Assembly (NCBI RefSeq): GCF_019402645.1
Contig: NZ_VKKS01000001.1
Span: 3,328,970 to 3,392,969 of the forward strand
DNA from: Morganella morganii
Lineage (GTDB): Bacteria; Pseudomonadota; Gammaproteobacteria; Enterobacterales; Enterobacteriaceae
Direction: 5' to 3'
Length of the DNA: 64,000 bases
Shown here: piece by piece, positions 20,348 through 32,656 of the stretch
Layout: each line of letters begins with the position of its first letter
Position numbering within the stretch: the first letter of the stretch is position 1
Translations under genes and position numbers: made by a program
The notes under the pieces: model-generated
Seen by the model: only the letters and a program-made list of their open reading frames with translations
Database searches by the model: none
Told to the model about the DNA's origin: nothing

Positions 20348-20435
20348 TTTTTCCTTCCTCATCTGATAAAAATCAGACAAATAGTAAGGAATGAACCGGT
20401 TACCGTATTTTAAGAAACCACCATTTGCTTATGAT

Positions 20436-20476
20436 AAAAAAATACGGGTTACACACTTTCGCCTGTAACCCGTATT
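20436..20476 (-). terminator. Terminator of the AhpD-like gene
   Basis: A 13-bp perfect stem (AATACGGGTTACA and complement), followed on the minus strand by a run of six or seven T. It lies 16 bp past the stop codon of the gene at 20492. Confidence 0.88.
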
Positions 20477-20491
20477 ATAAGGGTGACCCGT

Positions 20492-20833
20492 TTATGAGAG
20501 TTCTTTAAATGCCTTGATGGTATTCGCCGCATACATCACGGACGGCCCGCCGCCCATAGTAACAGCCACACCCAGTGCTTCCGCCAGTTCCTGTTCTGTA
20601 ACACCCAGCTCAACCAGCGTTTTGGTATGAAAACCGATACAACCATCACAGCGGTTTGCTACCGCAATCCCTATCATAATGAGCTCTTTGGTTTTTTTAT
20701 CCAGTGCACCCTCTGCTGTACTGGCGGCCACCAGGCCGGAGAACGCTTTCATCACGGCCGGAATATCCTTACTCAGCTCCTGCATATTTCCGGAGATCTC
20801 TTTCATTATATCCTGATAATAAGACATACTCAC
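20492..20833 (-). CDS. Carboxymuconolactone decarboxylase / AhpD-like protein
   Basis: A 113-residue all-helical protein with the AhpD core motif CDGCIGFH (CxxC plus downstream His), which forms the thiol active site of alkylhydroperoxidase-D-type peroxidase partners. The glycine-rich VTMGGGPSVMYA C-terminal segment is typical of small CMD proteins. It stands alone, with its own terminator downstream and an AT-rich promoter carrying a perfect 16-bp palindrome upstream. A role in peroxide or electrophile defence is likely from the family; the partner and substrate are unknown. Confidence 0.88.
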   Translation of the reverse strand: MSMSYYQDIMKEISGNMQELSKDIPAVMKAFSGLVAASTAEGALDKKTKELIMIGIAVANRCDGCIGFHTKTLVELGVTEQELAEALGVAVTMGGGPSVMYAANTIKAFKELS

Positions 20834-20839
20834 CTCTTG

Positions 20840-20855
20840 TTGTATTATAATACAA
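20840..20855. promoter_or_regulatory. Perfect 16-bp palindrome over the promoter of the AhpD-like gene
   Basis: TTGTATTATAATACAA is its own reverse complement and contains TATAAT, so an operator overlapping the -10 box is likely. It lies 7 bp upstream of the start codon. Confidence 0.55.
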
Positions 20856-20951
20856 TATATATTTTAATATTATATATAATAGTATAAAATGCAATGATAT
20901 TTTTAATAAGTATGCCAGCCGTATTATGTTATACCGGCTGGCTTCTCCAAT

Positions 20952-20979
20952 AAAAAATGGCCGCAATTACGGCCATTTC
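20952..20979 (-). terminator. Terminator of ppc
   Basis: A 9-bp stem (AAATGGCCG and complement) with a 6-base loop, followed on the minus strand by TTTTTTA. It lies 29 bp after the ppc stop. Confidence 0.85.
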
Positions 20980-21007
20980 CGGTGGAAATACAGAAAATAT
21001 ACTGAAA

Positions 21008-23641
21008 TCAGCCGGTGTTACGCATACCGGCAGCAATACCGGCGATAGTGACCATCAGTGCCTGCTCCACCTGCGGATCGGACTGTTCGCATTCGCGTGA
21101 GCGGTGCAGCAGTTCGGCCTGCAGGACGTTCAGCGGATCGGTGTACACGTTACGCAGGGCAATAGATTCTGCAATCCACGGCAGATCCGCCATTAACTGC
21201 TCATCTTTGGAAATCATCAGGACACTTTTAATATCCTGTGATAACTGTTCGCGCAGTTTTGTGCCCAGCGGCCACAAACGCGGCTCCACCAGACACTGGT
21301 CATAGTATTCCGCCAGCCATAAATCGACTTTGGCAAACACCATTTCCAGCATGCCGATGCGGGTTCTGAAGAATGGCCACTGGTAATACATCACTTCCAG
21401 CATTGCCCGGTTACCTTCATCCACTGCCGTTTTCAGTGCCGCACCCGCACCCAGCCAGGCAGGCAGCATCAGACGGTTTTGTGACCATGCGAAAATCCAC
21501 GGAATCGCACGGAGTGTTTCCACGCCGCCGGTCGGACGGCGTTTCGCCGGACGGGATCCCAGCGGCAGTTTGCCCAACTCCTGCTCAGGTGTCGCCGCGC
21601 GGAAATACGGGACAAAATCCGGCTGTTCGCGGACATAGTCGCGGTACATATCACAGGAAACATCAGAGAGGCGATCCATAATCGTGGCCCATTCCGCTTT
21701 CGGCTCCGGCGGCGGCAGCAGATTTGCTTCCAGGCTGGCACTGGCGTACATCGCCAGGCTGCTGATAGTGACCTGCGGCAGACCGAATTTAAAGCGGATC
21801 ATCTCACCCTGTTCTGTCACACGCAGACCACCTTTCAGGCTTCCCGGCGGCTGTGAGAGCAGTGCGGCATGTGCCGGTGCGCCACCGCGGCCGATGGTGC
21901 CCCCGCGGCCGTGGAACAGTGTCAGTATCACGCCTTCACGGGCACAGACTTTAATCAGTGCATCCTGGGCGCGATACTGTGCCCAGGACGCCGCCATCAC
22001 CCCGGCATCTTTGGCGGAATCCGAATAACCGATCATCACCATCTGACGGTCATTAATCAGGTTACGGTACCAATCAATGCTCAGCAGGCGGGTGATAACA
22101 CTCTCTGCATTATTGAGGTCATCCAGGGTTTCAAACAGCGGCGCGACCGGCAGGGTGACCGGGCTGCCGGACTCTTTGAGCAGCAGTTTGACAGCCAGGA
22201 CATCCGACGGCACTTTTGCCATCGAAATCACATAGGCGGCGACAGAATTTTCCGGTGATTCTGCAATCACCCGGCAGGTATCGAATACCTCACGGGTTTC
22301 ATTACTGCATTGCCAGTTCTGCGGCACCAGCGGACGTTTCGACTGCAATTCACTCAGCAGGAATTCCTGTTTTTCCTCTTCCGGCCAGGCTGCATAATCC
22401 CCGAGGCCGAGATATTGTGTCAGTTCAGACAGTGCTTCTGTGTGACGGGTGCTTTCCTGACGCACATCAATGCGCACCAGTTGCAGACCGAAGCAGCGGA
22501 TGCGGCGCAATGTATCAAGCAGCTGGCCGTTGGCGATAATCTTCATGCCGCACTCAACCAGAGAGCGGTAGCAAAGATACAGCGGCTCCCATAACTCTTC
22601 GTTATCTGTCAGCAGATTATCCGGTTTGATAGCCGGTTCACCGGCCAGGCAGCGCTCCAGGTAATCCAGCGTACTTTTCAGACGGGCGCGCAGCTGTTTG
22701 GTGATGACACGGTACGGCTCAGCGGCATCCTCACCCACGCGCTCACGCAGCTCCGGTGTACACTCGCTCATGGAAAGCTCGGAGACCAGCACCTGAATAT
22801 CATTATAGAAAAGATCAGCTGCTTTCCAGCGGCTGAGGGTCAGCACGCGCCGGGTGATATCCGCTGTCACATTCGGGTTACCGTCACGGTCGCCGCCCAT
22901 CCAGGAAGTAAAGCGGACCGGCGTGGCTTCCACGGACAGGTTATAATCCAGCGAGGCTTCCAGCTGCTCATTAAACTCGCGCAGAAATGCCGGAACGCCT
23001 TCCCACAAACTGTTTTCCACCACAGCAAAGCCCCATTTGGCTTCATCAATCGGTGTCGGGCGGTCTTTGCGGATTTCATCGGTGTGCCAGGCCTGTGCCA
23101 CCAGCTGACGCAAACGGCGCATAATACGATCGTGCTCATAATCAGCCAGATCATCGTGATCCAGCTGTGCAAGACAGGTATTCACCGCCACCAGTTTGTG
23201 GATCAGGGTACGGCGGGCAATTTCGGTCGGATGCGCGGTCAGCACCAGCTCAATGGAAAGCTCATCCACGGCCTTGCGCATCTCTTCATTGGTAAAGTTT
23301 TTAGCTTTCAGCTGATCAAACAGCGCCGCCAGGGCAACCGGATTACTGGCCGCCTCCCCGTGCGGCGAAATGCTGTGATACTGTTCCGCCACGTTGGTTA
23401 AGTTCAGGAACTGGTTAAATGCGCGGGCAACCGGCAGCAGTTCTTCATTGGATAGATTTTGCAGTGTCATCAGCAGCTTCTGCCGCTGGATTTCATTACC
23501 GGCCTGTGACGCTTTGGATAACTTACGGATGGATTCTACTTTCTCGAGAATATGTTCACCCTGGGCCTCTTTGATCGTGTCTCCGAGAAGTTTCCCGAGC
23601 ATACTGACGTTACTGCGCATTGCGGAATATTGTTGATTCAT
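21008..23641 (-). CDS. ppc: Phosphoenolpyruvate carboxylase Ppc
   Basis: Anaplerotic enzyme that makes oxaloacetate from PEP and bicarbonate. The 877-residue protein (E. coli 883) has the catalytic histidine in [12 protein letters not shown], the [14 protein letters not shown] block, [10 protein letters not shown], the glycine-rich loop [16 protein letters not shown], and the conserved C-terminal GMRNTG. It is transcribed alone. In E. coli it lies next to argE; here it lies next to metL, consistent with an inverted metF-ppc block. Confidence 0.98.
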   Translation of the reverse strand: MNQQYSAMRSNVSMLGKLLGDTIKEAQGEHILEKVESIRKLSKASQAGNEIQRQKLLMTLQNLSNEELLPVARAFNQFLNLTNVAEQYHSISPHGEAASNPVALAALFDQLKAKNFTNEEMRKAVDELSIELVLTAHPTEIARRTLIHKLVAVNTCLAQLDHDDLADYEHDRIMRRLRQLVAQAWHTDEIRKDRPTPIDEAKWGFAVVENSLWEGVPAFLREFNEQLEASLDYNLSVEATPVRFTSWMGGDRDGNPNVTADITRRVLTLSRWKAADLFYNDIQVLVSELSMSECTPELRERVGEDAAEPYRVITKQLRARLKSTLDYLERCLAGEPAIKPDNLLTDNEELWEPLYLCYRSLVECGMKIIANGQLLDTLRRIRCFGLQLVRIDVRQESTRHTEALSELTQYLGLGDYAAWPEEEKQEFLLSELQSKRPLVPQNWQCSNETREVFDTCRVIAESPENSVAAYVISMAKVPSDVLAVKLLLKESGSPVTLPVAPLFETLDDLNNAESVITRLLSIDWYRNLINDRQMVMIGYSDSAKDAGVMAASWAQYRAQDALIKVCAREGVILTLFHGRGGTIGRGGAPAHAALLSQPPGSLKGGLRVTEQGEMIRFKFGLPQVTISSLAMYASASLEANLLPPPEPKAEWATIMDRLSDVSCDMYRDYVREQPDFVPYFRAATPEQELGKLPLGSRPAKRRPTGGVETLRAIPWIFAWSQNRLMLPAWLGAGAALKTAVDEGNRAMLEVMYYQWPFFRTRIGMLEMVFAKVDLWLAEYYDQCLVEPRLWPLGTKLREQLSQDIKSVLMISKDEQLMADLPWIAESIALRNVYTDPLNVLQAELLHRSRECEQSDPQVEQALMVTIAGIAAGMRNTG

Positions 23642-24347
23642 ACGACCCCTGACCCTTATTGACGGCAGAATCCTATGACCGCCGGTGAGGAACTTTCAGC
23701 CGGCAGTTCTCTGTCCTGTACATCTTAGTGATTTCATACGACGGATTAATTCTTATTTTGTGACGCCGTTCCCTTGCATTTATCTCTGCCCTATATTCAT
23801 ATCAAAAAAAACGCGCTTTGAAAGGACTTTATCAGATTTAATTACCGCACGGGCATCATGCCGCACACTGGCTGCTGCCGGATTATCGGGTAAAATTCCG
23901 TCCCGTCAGCATAATGAAAGGGAAAAACAAACATCACAGGCAGATATCGCGAATTAAGGCAAAAATAGTAACGATTCAGCCTGAGCGAAAATCCTCAGTC
24001 AGACAGGGAAAAATTCAGCGGGAAACGTTTAACAGGAAAACGGCAGGGAAGTGAAAATAATAACGGGATGCAATTAAATCCGTTAATTGCATCCCGCCTG
24101 GATTGTTTCTGTCCTCAGACTGACTTCCTGTCAGAAAAAGCACGTCCGGTGCATATCCTTACCATGACATCCTGTCACAGCCATCATCCATGATGGTTAT
24201 ATGTCCATCCTGAAACATCACCATGCGTTATTTATATCAATCCCGTATCCTGAACGTAATAAGACAATTCCCGTTATAGTCATCTTTTGTCCTGCGTACG
24301 GACTTTTTAAGACTATTTAACCCCAGCAATAGTCGCAATCTGATGCA
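23642..24347. other. 700-bp interval between metL and ppc
   Basis: No gene with support. It holds the ppc promoter region near 23650-23700, a 13-bp perfect hairpin at 24064-24096, and a small palindrome (CCATCAT CC ATGATGG) at 24181-24196. The plus-strand frame at 23685-23957 has no recognisable features. Confidence 0.4.
24050..24097 (-). terminator. Strong hairpin, probable distal terminator of metBL
   Basis: Perfect 13-bp stem (CGGGATGCAATTA at 24064-24076 with its complement at 24084-24096). On the minus strand a T-rich stretch (TTATTATTTT) follows. It lies about 250 bp past metL, leaving a long 3' untranslated region. Confidence 0.6.
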
Positions 24348-26786
24348 TTACAGCAACTGTGCCAAACGGTTTAAATCCGACTGAATTGCCCCGGCGGTCA
24401 CATCACGTCCGGCACCGGGTCCGCGGATCACCAGCGGGTTATCACGGTACCAGCGGCTTTCCACCGCAAAGAGGTTATCACCCGGCTGTAATGCAGCCAG
24501 AGGATGATCAGGCCGGACTGCTTCCACCCCGACACGCGCTTTGCCGTTGGCATCAAAGCGGGCCACGTAACGCAGCACCATGTCCATTTCACGGGCGGCT
24601 TCCAGGCGGCAGGCCATCTGTTCATTCAGCGCTGTGACATTCTCAAAGAAGTGATCCGTCGTACCTTCCTGTGCCGCTTCAGGTACCAGGGATTCCACAC
24701 GGACATCCTCCGGTTCGATTTCATACCCGGCTTCACGGGCAAGGATAATCAGCTTGCGCATCACATCCTGACCGGACAAATCAATTCGCGGATCCGGTTC
24801 GGTCAGCCCCTGCTGCCAGGCCTGTTCCACCAGTTCACTGAACGGCACCGTGCCGTCGAATTGCAGGAACAGCCAGGAGAGTGTGCCGGAGAAGATCCCG
24901 CTGATCGCCAGAATGCTGTCACCGCTTTCATGCAGATCACGCACGCAGTGGTTGATCGGCAGCCCCGCACCAACCGTGGCATTGTACAGCCAGTGACGCC
25001 CGGTTTTGCGGAACGCATCGCGGATCTGACGGTAATCGCGGGTTTTTGCCGCACCGGCAATTTTGTTGGCACTGATAACATGAAAACCATACGCAGCAAA
25101 ATCAGCGTAGCTTTCTGCCAGCGCTTTGCTGGCGGTCAGGTCGATAATTACCAGGTCATCAAACGGATGATTGCGCATCCACAGATACAGGGTATCCTCA
25201 TCCGCCACCGGCTCAGCTTCTTCATTAAAGAACGCCAGCGCACGGCTCGGATCCAGCCCGTCATAACTGAGCAGTGCCCGTTCACTGTCCGCCACCCCGG
25301 CCAGAATAAATTCAAACCCGCTGCGGGCAGAGAGATTTCTCTGCTCACGCGCGAACAACTCCAGCCAGCGGCTGCCGATGTTGCCTTTGCCGAATACCAT
25401 CAGACCGATTTGTTTTTCCGCACGGAACAGGCTCTGATGCAGACCCTGAATAACATGTCCGGTCTGACGGGTGCGCAGGATCGCCACGAGGCTGATACCG
25501 TCCTCAGCCTGCCAGATAAATTCCACCGGCTGATCTTTGAGCTGCTGATAAAAACGGTGGTAGTGCAGCAGGTTTTTACAGACGCCCGCCCCGACCAGCG
25601 CCACCAGCGAGAAGCCGTCACGCAGGGTCAGTGTGCCCGGCAGCCCGGCACTTTCCAGCACATGCAGGGCGCTGTCTGCCACTTCGGCGGTATAACTGAG
25701 CTGAATAAGATTATCATCATTATGCAGGCCTACCGCCAGCGGGCGGATCTGCCCGCGCTTGAGCAACAGATCAATACTTTTATAACGCGCTCTGGCGTCA
25801 TCCCCGGCCGGCAGACGGATATCAATCAGACAGACCTCATCATGGTTTGTCACAATTTTCGCCCCGGTCCCGGACGCCAGCACCCGCTCAATTTTTGTCG
25901 AGCCCTGTTCCGGCTGGTAACTGCAACGCAGCTGTAAATCGATATCGCTGACTGATACCGGCTGTAATGTACGGGTATGCAGCACCGGTGCCGCCAGACG
26001 TGCCAGTTCACTGGCTTCATCCAGACGCAGCAGCGGCAGAAGACAGGCATCTTTGACTTTGCGCGGATCTGAGCTGTAAACCCCGGCAACATCACTCCAG
26101 ATAGTGACTTTTTTCACCCCGGCCAGCGCACCGACCTGAGTAGCGGAATAGTCACTGCCGTTACGGCCGAGCAGCACCGTTTCCCCGGCACGGTTACGGG
26201 AGATAAACCCGGTCACCACCAGGCGTTTGCCCGGATGCAGTGCCAGCAACGCAGCCAGCAGCGGCTGTGACCGCACGGTATCCACTTCCGGCTGTGCCGC
26301 CCGCTCCGCACACAGGAATGTTCTGGCATCCAGCCACTGCGCCGCCATGCCCTGTTCCTGAAGCACCTGAGCCATCAGACGGGCAGACCAGACTTCACCG
26401 TGACCGACCACTTCCGCATAAGTCACATCACTCAGCGGATTTTCCAGCAGTTTCGCCAGGCGGTGAATATCATCATTAAACTGAAAAATCAGGACATTGG
26501 CCTGAATTTCCGGCAGTAAGTCACTGATAAGGGCAGTCTGGTAGCGTTGCAGGGTCTGCTGTGCCTGTTCTGCGGCGGCGCGGTCATTCTGACTCAGTTT
26601 GACCCAGTTAATCAGCTGATTGGTGGTGCTGCCTGCGGCAGACACAACCATCAGGTCATCCGGCTCACTGTAGTTCGCCATAATATTCGCCACCCGCAGA
26701 TAGCATTTTGCATCTGCCAGGCTGCTGCCGCCGAATTTATGTAACTGACGCCCTTTTACTGATTCATCAATCGCCAACGCACCCAT
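24348..26786 (-). CDS. metL: Bifunctional aspartokinase II / homoserine dehydrogenase II MetL
   Basis: Catalyses the first and third steps of the aspartate pathway toward methionine. The 812-residue protein (E. coli 810) has an N-terminal aspartokinase domain (KFGGSSLADAK, VVTGFISRN, GRNGSDYSAT), a central regulatory ACT-like region and a C-terminal homoserine dehydrogenase domain (FGKGNIGSRWLELF nucleotide site near residue 464, NATVGAGLPIN, QQGLTEPDPRIDLSGQDVMRK). It follows metB after 8 bp in a MetJ-controlled operon. Confidence 0.97.
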   Translation of the reverse strand: MGALAIDESVKGRQLHKFGGSSLADAKCYLRVANIMANYSEPDDLMVVSAAGSTTNQLINWVKLSQNDRAAAEQAQQTLQRYQTALISDLLPEIQANVLIFQFNDDIHRLAKLLENPLSDVTYAEVVGHGEVWSARLMAQVLQEQGMAAQWLDARTFLCAERAAQPEVDTVRSQPLLAALLALHPGKRLVVTGFISRNRAGETVLLGRNGSDYSATQVGALAGVKKVTIWSDVAGVYSSDPRKVKDACLLPLLRLDEASELARLAAPVLHTRTLQPVSVSDIDLQLRCSYQPEQGSTKIERVLASGTGAKIVTNHDEVCLIDIRLPAGDDARARYKSIDLLLKRGQIRPLAVGLHNDDNLIQLSYTAEVADSALHVLESAGLPGTLTLRDGFSLVALVGAGVCKNLLHYHRFYQQLKDQPVEFIWQAEDGISLVAILRTRQTGHVIQGLHQSLFRAEKQIGLMVFGKGNIGSRWLELFAREQRNLSARSGFEFILAGVADSERALLSYDGLDPSRALAFFNEEAEPVADEDTLYLWMRNHPFDDLVIIDLTASKALAESYADFAAYGFHVISANKIAGAAKTRDYRQIRDAFRKTGRHWLYNATVGAGLPINHCVRDLHESGDSILAISGIFSGTLSWLFLQFDGTVPFSELVEQAWQQGLTEPDPRIDLSGQDVMRKLIILAREAGYEIEPEDVRVESLVPEAAQEGTTDHFFENVTALNEQMACRLEAAREMDMVLRYVARFDANGKARVGVEAVRPDHPLAALQPGDNLFAVESRWYRDNPLVIRGPGAGRDVTAGAIQSDLNRLAQLL

Positions 26787-26794
26787 GATTACCC

Positions 26795-27955
26795 TTACCC
26801 CTTAGTCACTGACTGAAATGCGCGATCCAGATCAGCAATCAAATCACTGCTGTCCTCAATCCCCGCAGAAATACGTAATAAAGTGTCTGAAATTCCCGCT
26901 GCATGCCGCGCCTGCTCCGGCATTCCCGCATGTGTCATGGTCGCTGCGTGGGAAATCAGTGTTTCCACACCGCCCAATGACTCTGCTAGTGTAAAGAGAG
27001 ACAGGTGAGATAAAAAGCGGGAAATTGCAGCTTCATCACCATTAATGTCAAAACTGAGCATTGCGCCGAATCCTTTCTGCTGCTTTGCGGCCAGTTCATG
27101 CCCGGGATGCGTTTCCAGTCCCGGATAATACACTTTCTTCACCATCGGCTGACACACCAGATAATCCGCCAGAATACGGGCATTTTTTTCCTGTAATGTG
27201 ATTCTCGGGATCAGGGTACGGATACCGCGCAACAGCAGATAGCTGTCAAACGCCCCCAGCGTGATGCCGATATTATTTGCCCACCACGCCAGTGTTTCGC
27301 AATGTTCTTCATCCGCGGCGATGACCACTCCGGCCACCACATCGGAATGTCCGTTCAGGTATTTGGTACAGGAATGGATCACAAAGTCCGCACCCAGCGC
27401 CAGCGGCTGCTGTAATACCGGGCTGAGAAACGTGTTATCTGCCGCAACCAGTGCCCCGGCCTGATGCGCTTTTTCACTGACCGCCGCAATATCCGTGATC
27501 CGCAGCAGCGGATTGCCCGGCGTTTCAATCAGTACCAGTTTCGGTTTTTCTGCCAGTGCGGCACTGAGTGACGCCTCATCATTCATATCCGCAAAGCGAA
27601 CCGTAAAATGGCCGCGTTGCTGACAACTATCGAGCAGCCGGTAAGTACCGCCGTAACAGTCATGCGGGGCCACAATCACATCCCCCGGTGACAAAAACAC
27701 CGTGAACAACAGATGCAGTGCCGACATCCCGCTGCCGGTTACCACTGCCCCGGCACCGCCTTCCAGCTCAGCCAGTGTGCGGCCGGTGATATCCCGGCCG
27801 GGATTGCCGCGCCGTGAATAGTCATGTTCACGCGGGCTGTTGAAGGCCGGAAAATTATAAGTTGATGAGAGATACACCGGCGGTATGACACAGCCGAATT
27901 GGATCTCTTCATTGAGTCCGTTATGAATTGCCGCTGTCGCGGGTTTGCGTGCCAT
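26795..27955 (-). CDS. metB: Cystathionine gamma-synthase MetB
   Basis: PLP enzyme that joins O-succinylhomoserine and cysteine. From the ATG at 27955 it has 386 residues, the E. coli length; AAAGAGGT precedes it. The frame is open to 28183, but that would cover the MetJ operator and the metJ start. Visible are SSTYNF, the PLP region RRGNPGRDITGRTLAELEGGAGAVVTGSG (abridged in families as YSR-NP), DNTFLSPVLQQPLALGAD and the PLP lysine in HSCTKYLNGHSD. Confidence 0.97.
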   Translation of the reverse strand: MARKPATAAIHNGLNEEIQFGCVIPPVYLSSTYNFPAFNSPREHDYSRRGNPGRDITGRTLAELEGGAGAVVTGSGMSALHLLFTVFLSPGDVIVAPHDCYGGTYRLLDSCQQRGHFTVRFADMNDEASLSAALAEKPKLVLIETPGNPLLRITDIAAVSEKAHQAGALVAADNTFLSPVLQQPLALGADFVIHSCTKYLNGHSDVVAGVVIAADEEHCETLAWWANNIGITLGAFDSYLLLRGIRTLIPRITLQEKNARILADYLVCQPMVKKVYYPGLETHPGHELAAKQQKGFGAMLSFDINGDEAAISRFLSHLSLFTLAESLGGVETLISHAATMTHAGMPEQARHAAGISDTLLRISAGIEDSSDLIADLDRAFQSVTKG

Positions 27956-28009
27956 ACCTCTTTCCCTGTCAGTAACCGAACGAGTTATCAGCATATCTGC
28001 GGTTAGTTT

Positions 28010-28033
28010 AGACGTCAATATGTCTGGACATCC
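28010..28033. promoter_or_regulatory. MetJ operator between metB and metJ
   Basis: Three contiguous met boxes: AGACGTCA, ATATGTCT and GGACATCC, in the interval between the divergent metB and metJ starts. This is the expected autoregulatory site. Confidence 0.85.
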
Positions 28034-28138
28034 ATCCTGCTTTACGGTTATATATACAAGTGGGATAATACCGGTATCAGTCAGGTACATTTCTGTACCC
28101 GGCTCCTCCTCAAACTGACTAAGATAACAAGGTAATCC

Positions 28139-28456
28139 ATGGCTGAATGGAACGGTGAATATATCAGCCCTTATGCTGAGCATGGCAAAAAGAGTGAGCA
28201 GGTAAAGAAGATTACAGTTTCTATCCCGTTGAAAGTGCTTAAAATTTTAACGGATGAGCGCACGCGCCGCCAGGTGAATAACCTGCGTCATGCCACCAAT
28301 AGCGAACTGTTATGTGAAGCATTTCTGCATGCTTTTACCGGACAGCCACTGCCCGATGATGATGATCTGCGCAAAGAACGCAGTGATGAAATCCCGGAAG
28401 TGGCGAAAGAAATTATGCGCCAGCATGGGGTCGACCCAGATACGTGGGAATATTGA
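28139..28456 (+). CDS. metJ: Methionine repressor MetJ
   Basis: Ribbon-helix-helix repressor that uses S-adenosylmethionine as corepressor. The 105-residue protein is nearly identical to E. coli MetJ, including the DNA-contacting beta-strand [15 protein letters not shown], the dimer helix [20 protein letters not shown] and the C-terminal WEY. It is divergent from metB; its targets in this window are the operators at 18473 and 28010. Confidence 0.98.
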   Translation: MAEWNGEYISPYAEHGKKSEQVKKITVSIPLKVLKILTDERTRRQVNNLRHATNSELLCEAFLHAFTGQPLPDDDDLRKERSDEIPEVAKEIMRQHGVDPDTWEY

Positions 28457-28501
28457 GTTTTATCCGCGTGTTATACGACTTCACAACCCGGAAACAGACA
28501 T

Positions 28502-28543
28502 AAAAAAACGCCCTGTGAAATATTTTCATTCAGGGCGTTTTTT
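28502..28543. terminator. Bidirectional terminator between metJ and rpmE
   Basis: AAAAAACGCCCTG pairs with CAGGGCGTTTTTT around a 15-base loop, with A and T runs on both sides. It serves the convergent metJ and rpmE. Confidence 0.9.
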
Positions 28544-28576
28544 ATGGAACAGAGCGCGGCATGCCGCGCTGTGCCA

Positions 28577-28792
28577 TTATTTCTTCGCAGAAGGAACGCT
28601 GAAGCGTTTGTTGAAGCGATCAACACGGCCGCCGCTTGCAACGTCACGCTGTTTACCGGTATAGAACGGGTGGCATTCGCCGCACACGTCCAGGTTCAGG
28701 TTGTGACCTGCGGTAGAGTTAATTTTCATTACATTGCCGCAAGAGCAGGTTGCAGTGATTTCTGCGTAGTCTGGATGAATACCTTTTTTCAT
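28577..28792 (-). CDS. rpmE: 50S ribosomal protein L31 (zinc form)
   Basis: A 71-residue ribosomal protein with the zinc-ribbon cysteines Cys16/Cys18 (TCSCGN) and Cys37/Cys40 ([14 protein letters not shown]). This is the zinc-containing C+ type that is replaced by a paralogue under zinc limitation in many bacteria. It is divergent from priA, as in E. coli. Confidence 0.97.
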   Translation of the reverse strand: MKKGIHPDYAEITATCSCGNVMKINSTAGHNLNLDVCGECHPFYTGKQRDVASGGRVDRFNKRFSVPSAKK

Positions 28793-29019
28793 GGGAAACC
28801 TCAGGTTTTGGCCGTGTCGCTATCCGGGCCTTTTATTGCCGGACACCACACGTCGTGTTGATGATAAGTTATCGCTGGTATTTTAATTACCAAAGGCGGC
28901 GGATCATACAGAAAATCCCGGAACCATGCAATGAAATCCGCTGTCTTTTCGTGGTATTCTGGATACCGTTTTACGGATAATTTCCCTGTTTTTACCGGGG
29001 AAAAACTGAAATCCGGTGA

Positions 29020-31299
<2,280 letters not shown>

Positions 31300-31423
31300 A
31301 ACTGACGTCTCACTGAAAGTGCGCACCGTCTCAAAAAATTGAGATATCTCACAGTTTTATGCAAACCGGGTAACAGATTAATTTTACAAAGGGCTTAGAA
31401 TAGCCGTTAATAGAACGATTAAT

Positions 31424-31463
31424 AAACCGTCTGAATTTCACTTAAGAAGCTCAGGCGGTTTTT
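31424..31463 (+). terminator. Terminator after priA
   Basis: AAACCGTCTGA pairs with TCAGGCGGTTT (one G-T mismatch), followed by TTTT. Confidence 0.75.
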
Positions 31464-31547
31464 CACAGGCATGTGAAAAGCACAGCGGACCATAATGATC
31501 ACAAAAACCGCGCAATCGATACACTTACAGGGTAACCAAAGGAATTA

Positions 31548-32579
31548 ATGATGGAACCACGCCGCAACGATACCGGAGCGACAATGAAAGATGTCGCCAG
31601 AGCCGCAGGCGTCTCAACCGCGACGGTGTCGCGGACACTGATGAATCCGGAAAAAGTTTCCGTGCAGACACGGCAGAAAGTGGAAAATGCCGTCCTGGAA
31701 GTGGGATATTACCCGCACAATCTGTCCCGTGGTATGAAACGTAATGAATCCCGCACCATTCTGGTGATTGTGCCGGATATCGGCGACCCGTTTTTTACCG
31801 ATATTATTGTCGGTATTGAGGAAATTGCCGCCAAACACGGCTATCTGGTGCTGATCGGCGACTGCCGGTATCAGCACAAGCAGGAACACACCTTTGTAAA
31901 CCTGATTGTCACCAAACAAATCGACGGCATGGTGCTGCTCGGCTCCGATGTGCCGTTTGACAGCCGCCACGATGAACAGCGCCACTTCCCGCCGATGGTG
32001 ATGGCCAACGAATTTGCCCCGGAGCTGGAGCTGCCGACGGTGAATATTGATAACCTGACCGCTGCCTTTAATGCCACTCATTACTTACAGTCACTGGGAC
32101 ACACCCGGATCGCCTGTATTTCCGGGCCGGAAGAGCTGCCGTTGTGTCAGTACCGCGTCGAAGGTTATATTCAGGCAATGCGCCGTATGGGAATGCCGGT
32201 GCGGGAAGAGTATCTGGTGCGCGGTGACTTTACCCACGAGAGTGGTGCGGAGTGTGCCGCACAACTGCTGGCACTGCCGGAACCGCCGACTGCGATTTTC
32301 TGCCATAACGATATTATGGCGATCGGCGTTCTCTGGGCGGCCAGAAAACAGGGGCTGACACTGCCGCAGGATCTTTCGGTTGTCGGTTTCGATGATTTAC
32401 CGGCCGCACAATACTGTTCGCCGACCCTGACGACCATCGCACAGCCCCGTTATGAAATCGGCCGTCAGTCTTTCTTACTGCTGCTGAATCAGTTGCAGGG
32501 ACACACCGTGGCAAAAGGTTCGCGCCTGCTGGATTCTGATTTAATCATCAGAGAAAGTGCCTGCGCGCCTAAAAGCTAG
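31548..32579 (+). CDS. cytR: LacI-family transcription repressor CytR
   Basis: Cytidine-responsive repressor of nucleoside uptake and catabolism genes, acting with CRP. The 343-residue protein has the LacI helix-turn-helix MKDVARAAGVSTATVSRTLMNP at the N terminus, a hinge, and a periplasmic-binding-like domain with PDIGDPFF and the VGFDDLPAAQYCSPTLTTI C-terminal segment. Position between priA and ftsN is the same as in E. coli. Confidence 0.95.
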   Translation: MMEPRRNDTGATMKDVARAAGVSTATVSRTLMNPEKVSVQTRQKVENAVLEVGYYPHNLSRGMKRNESRTILVIVPDIGDPFFTDIIVGIEEIAAKHGYLVLIGDCRYQHKQEHTFVNLIVTKQIDGMVLLGSDVPFDSRHDEQRHFPPMVMANEFAPELELPTVNIDNLTAAFNATHYLQSLGHTRIACISGPEELPLCQYRVEGYIQAMRRMGMPVREEYLVRGDFTHESGAECAAQLLALPEPPTAIFCHNDIMAIGVLWAARKQGLTLPQDLSVVGFDDLPAAQYCSPTLTTIAQPRYEIGRQSFLLLLNQLQGHTVAKGSRLLDSDLIIRESACAPKS

Positions 32580-32656
32580 GCAAAAACCATAAGGTTAAGT
32601 AACATGTAATACTGAATAATATGTTTTCTTAATCGACTCATTAGTGAATTGAAACA

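Noticed and set aside
23685-23957. 90-codon frame between ppc and metL
   Set aside because: No ribosome binding site, no domain, and an amino-acid composition unlike real proteins; treated as non-coding.
24504-25937. 477-codon open frame antisense to metL
   Set aside because: It lies completely inside metL on the other strand, shows no family resemblance, and is what GC-rich third positions commonly produce opposite a long gene.
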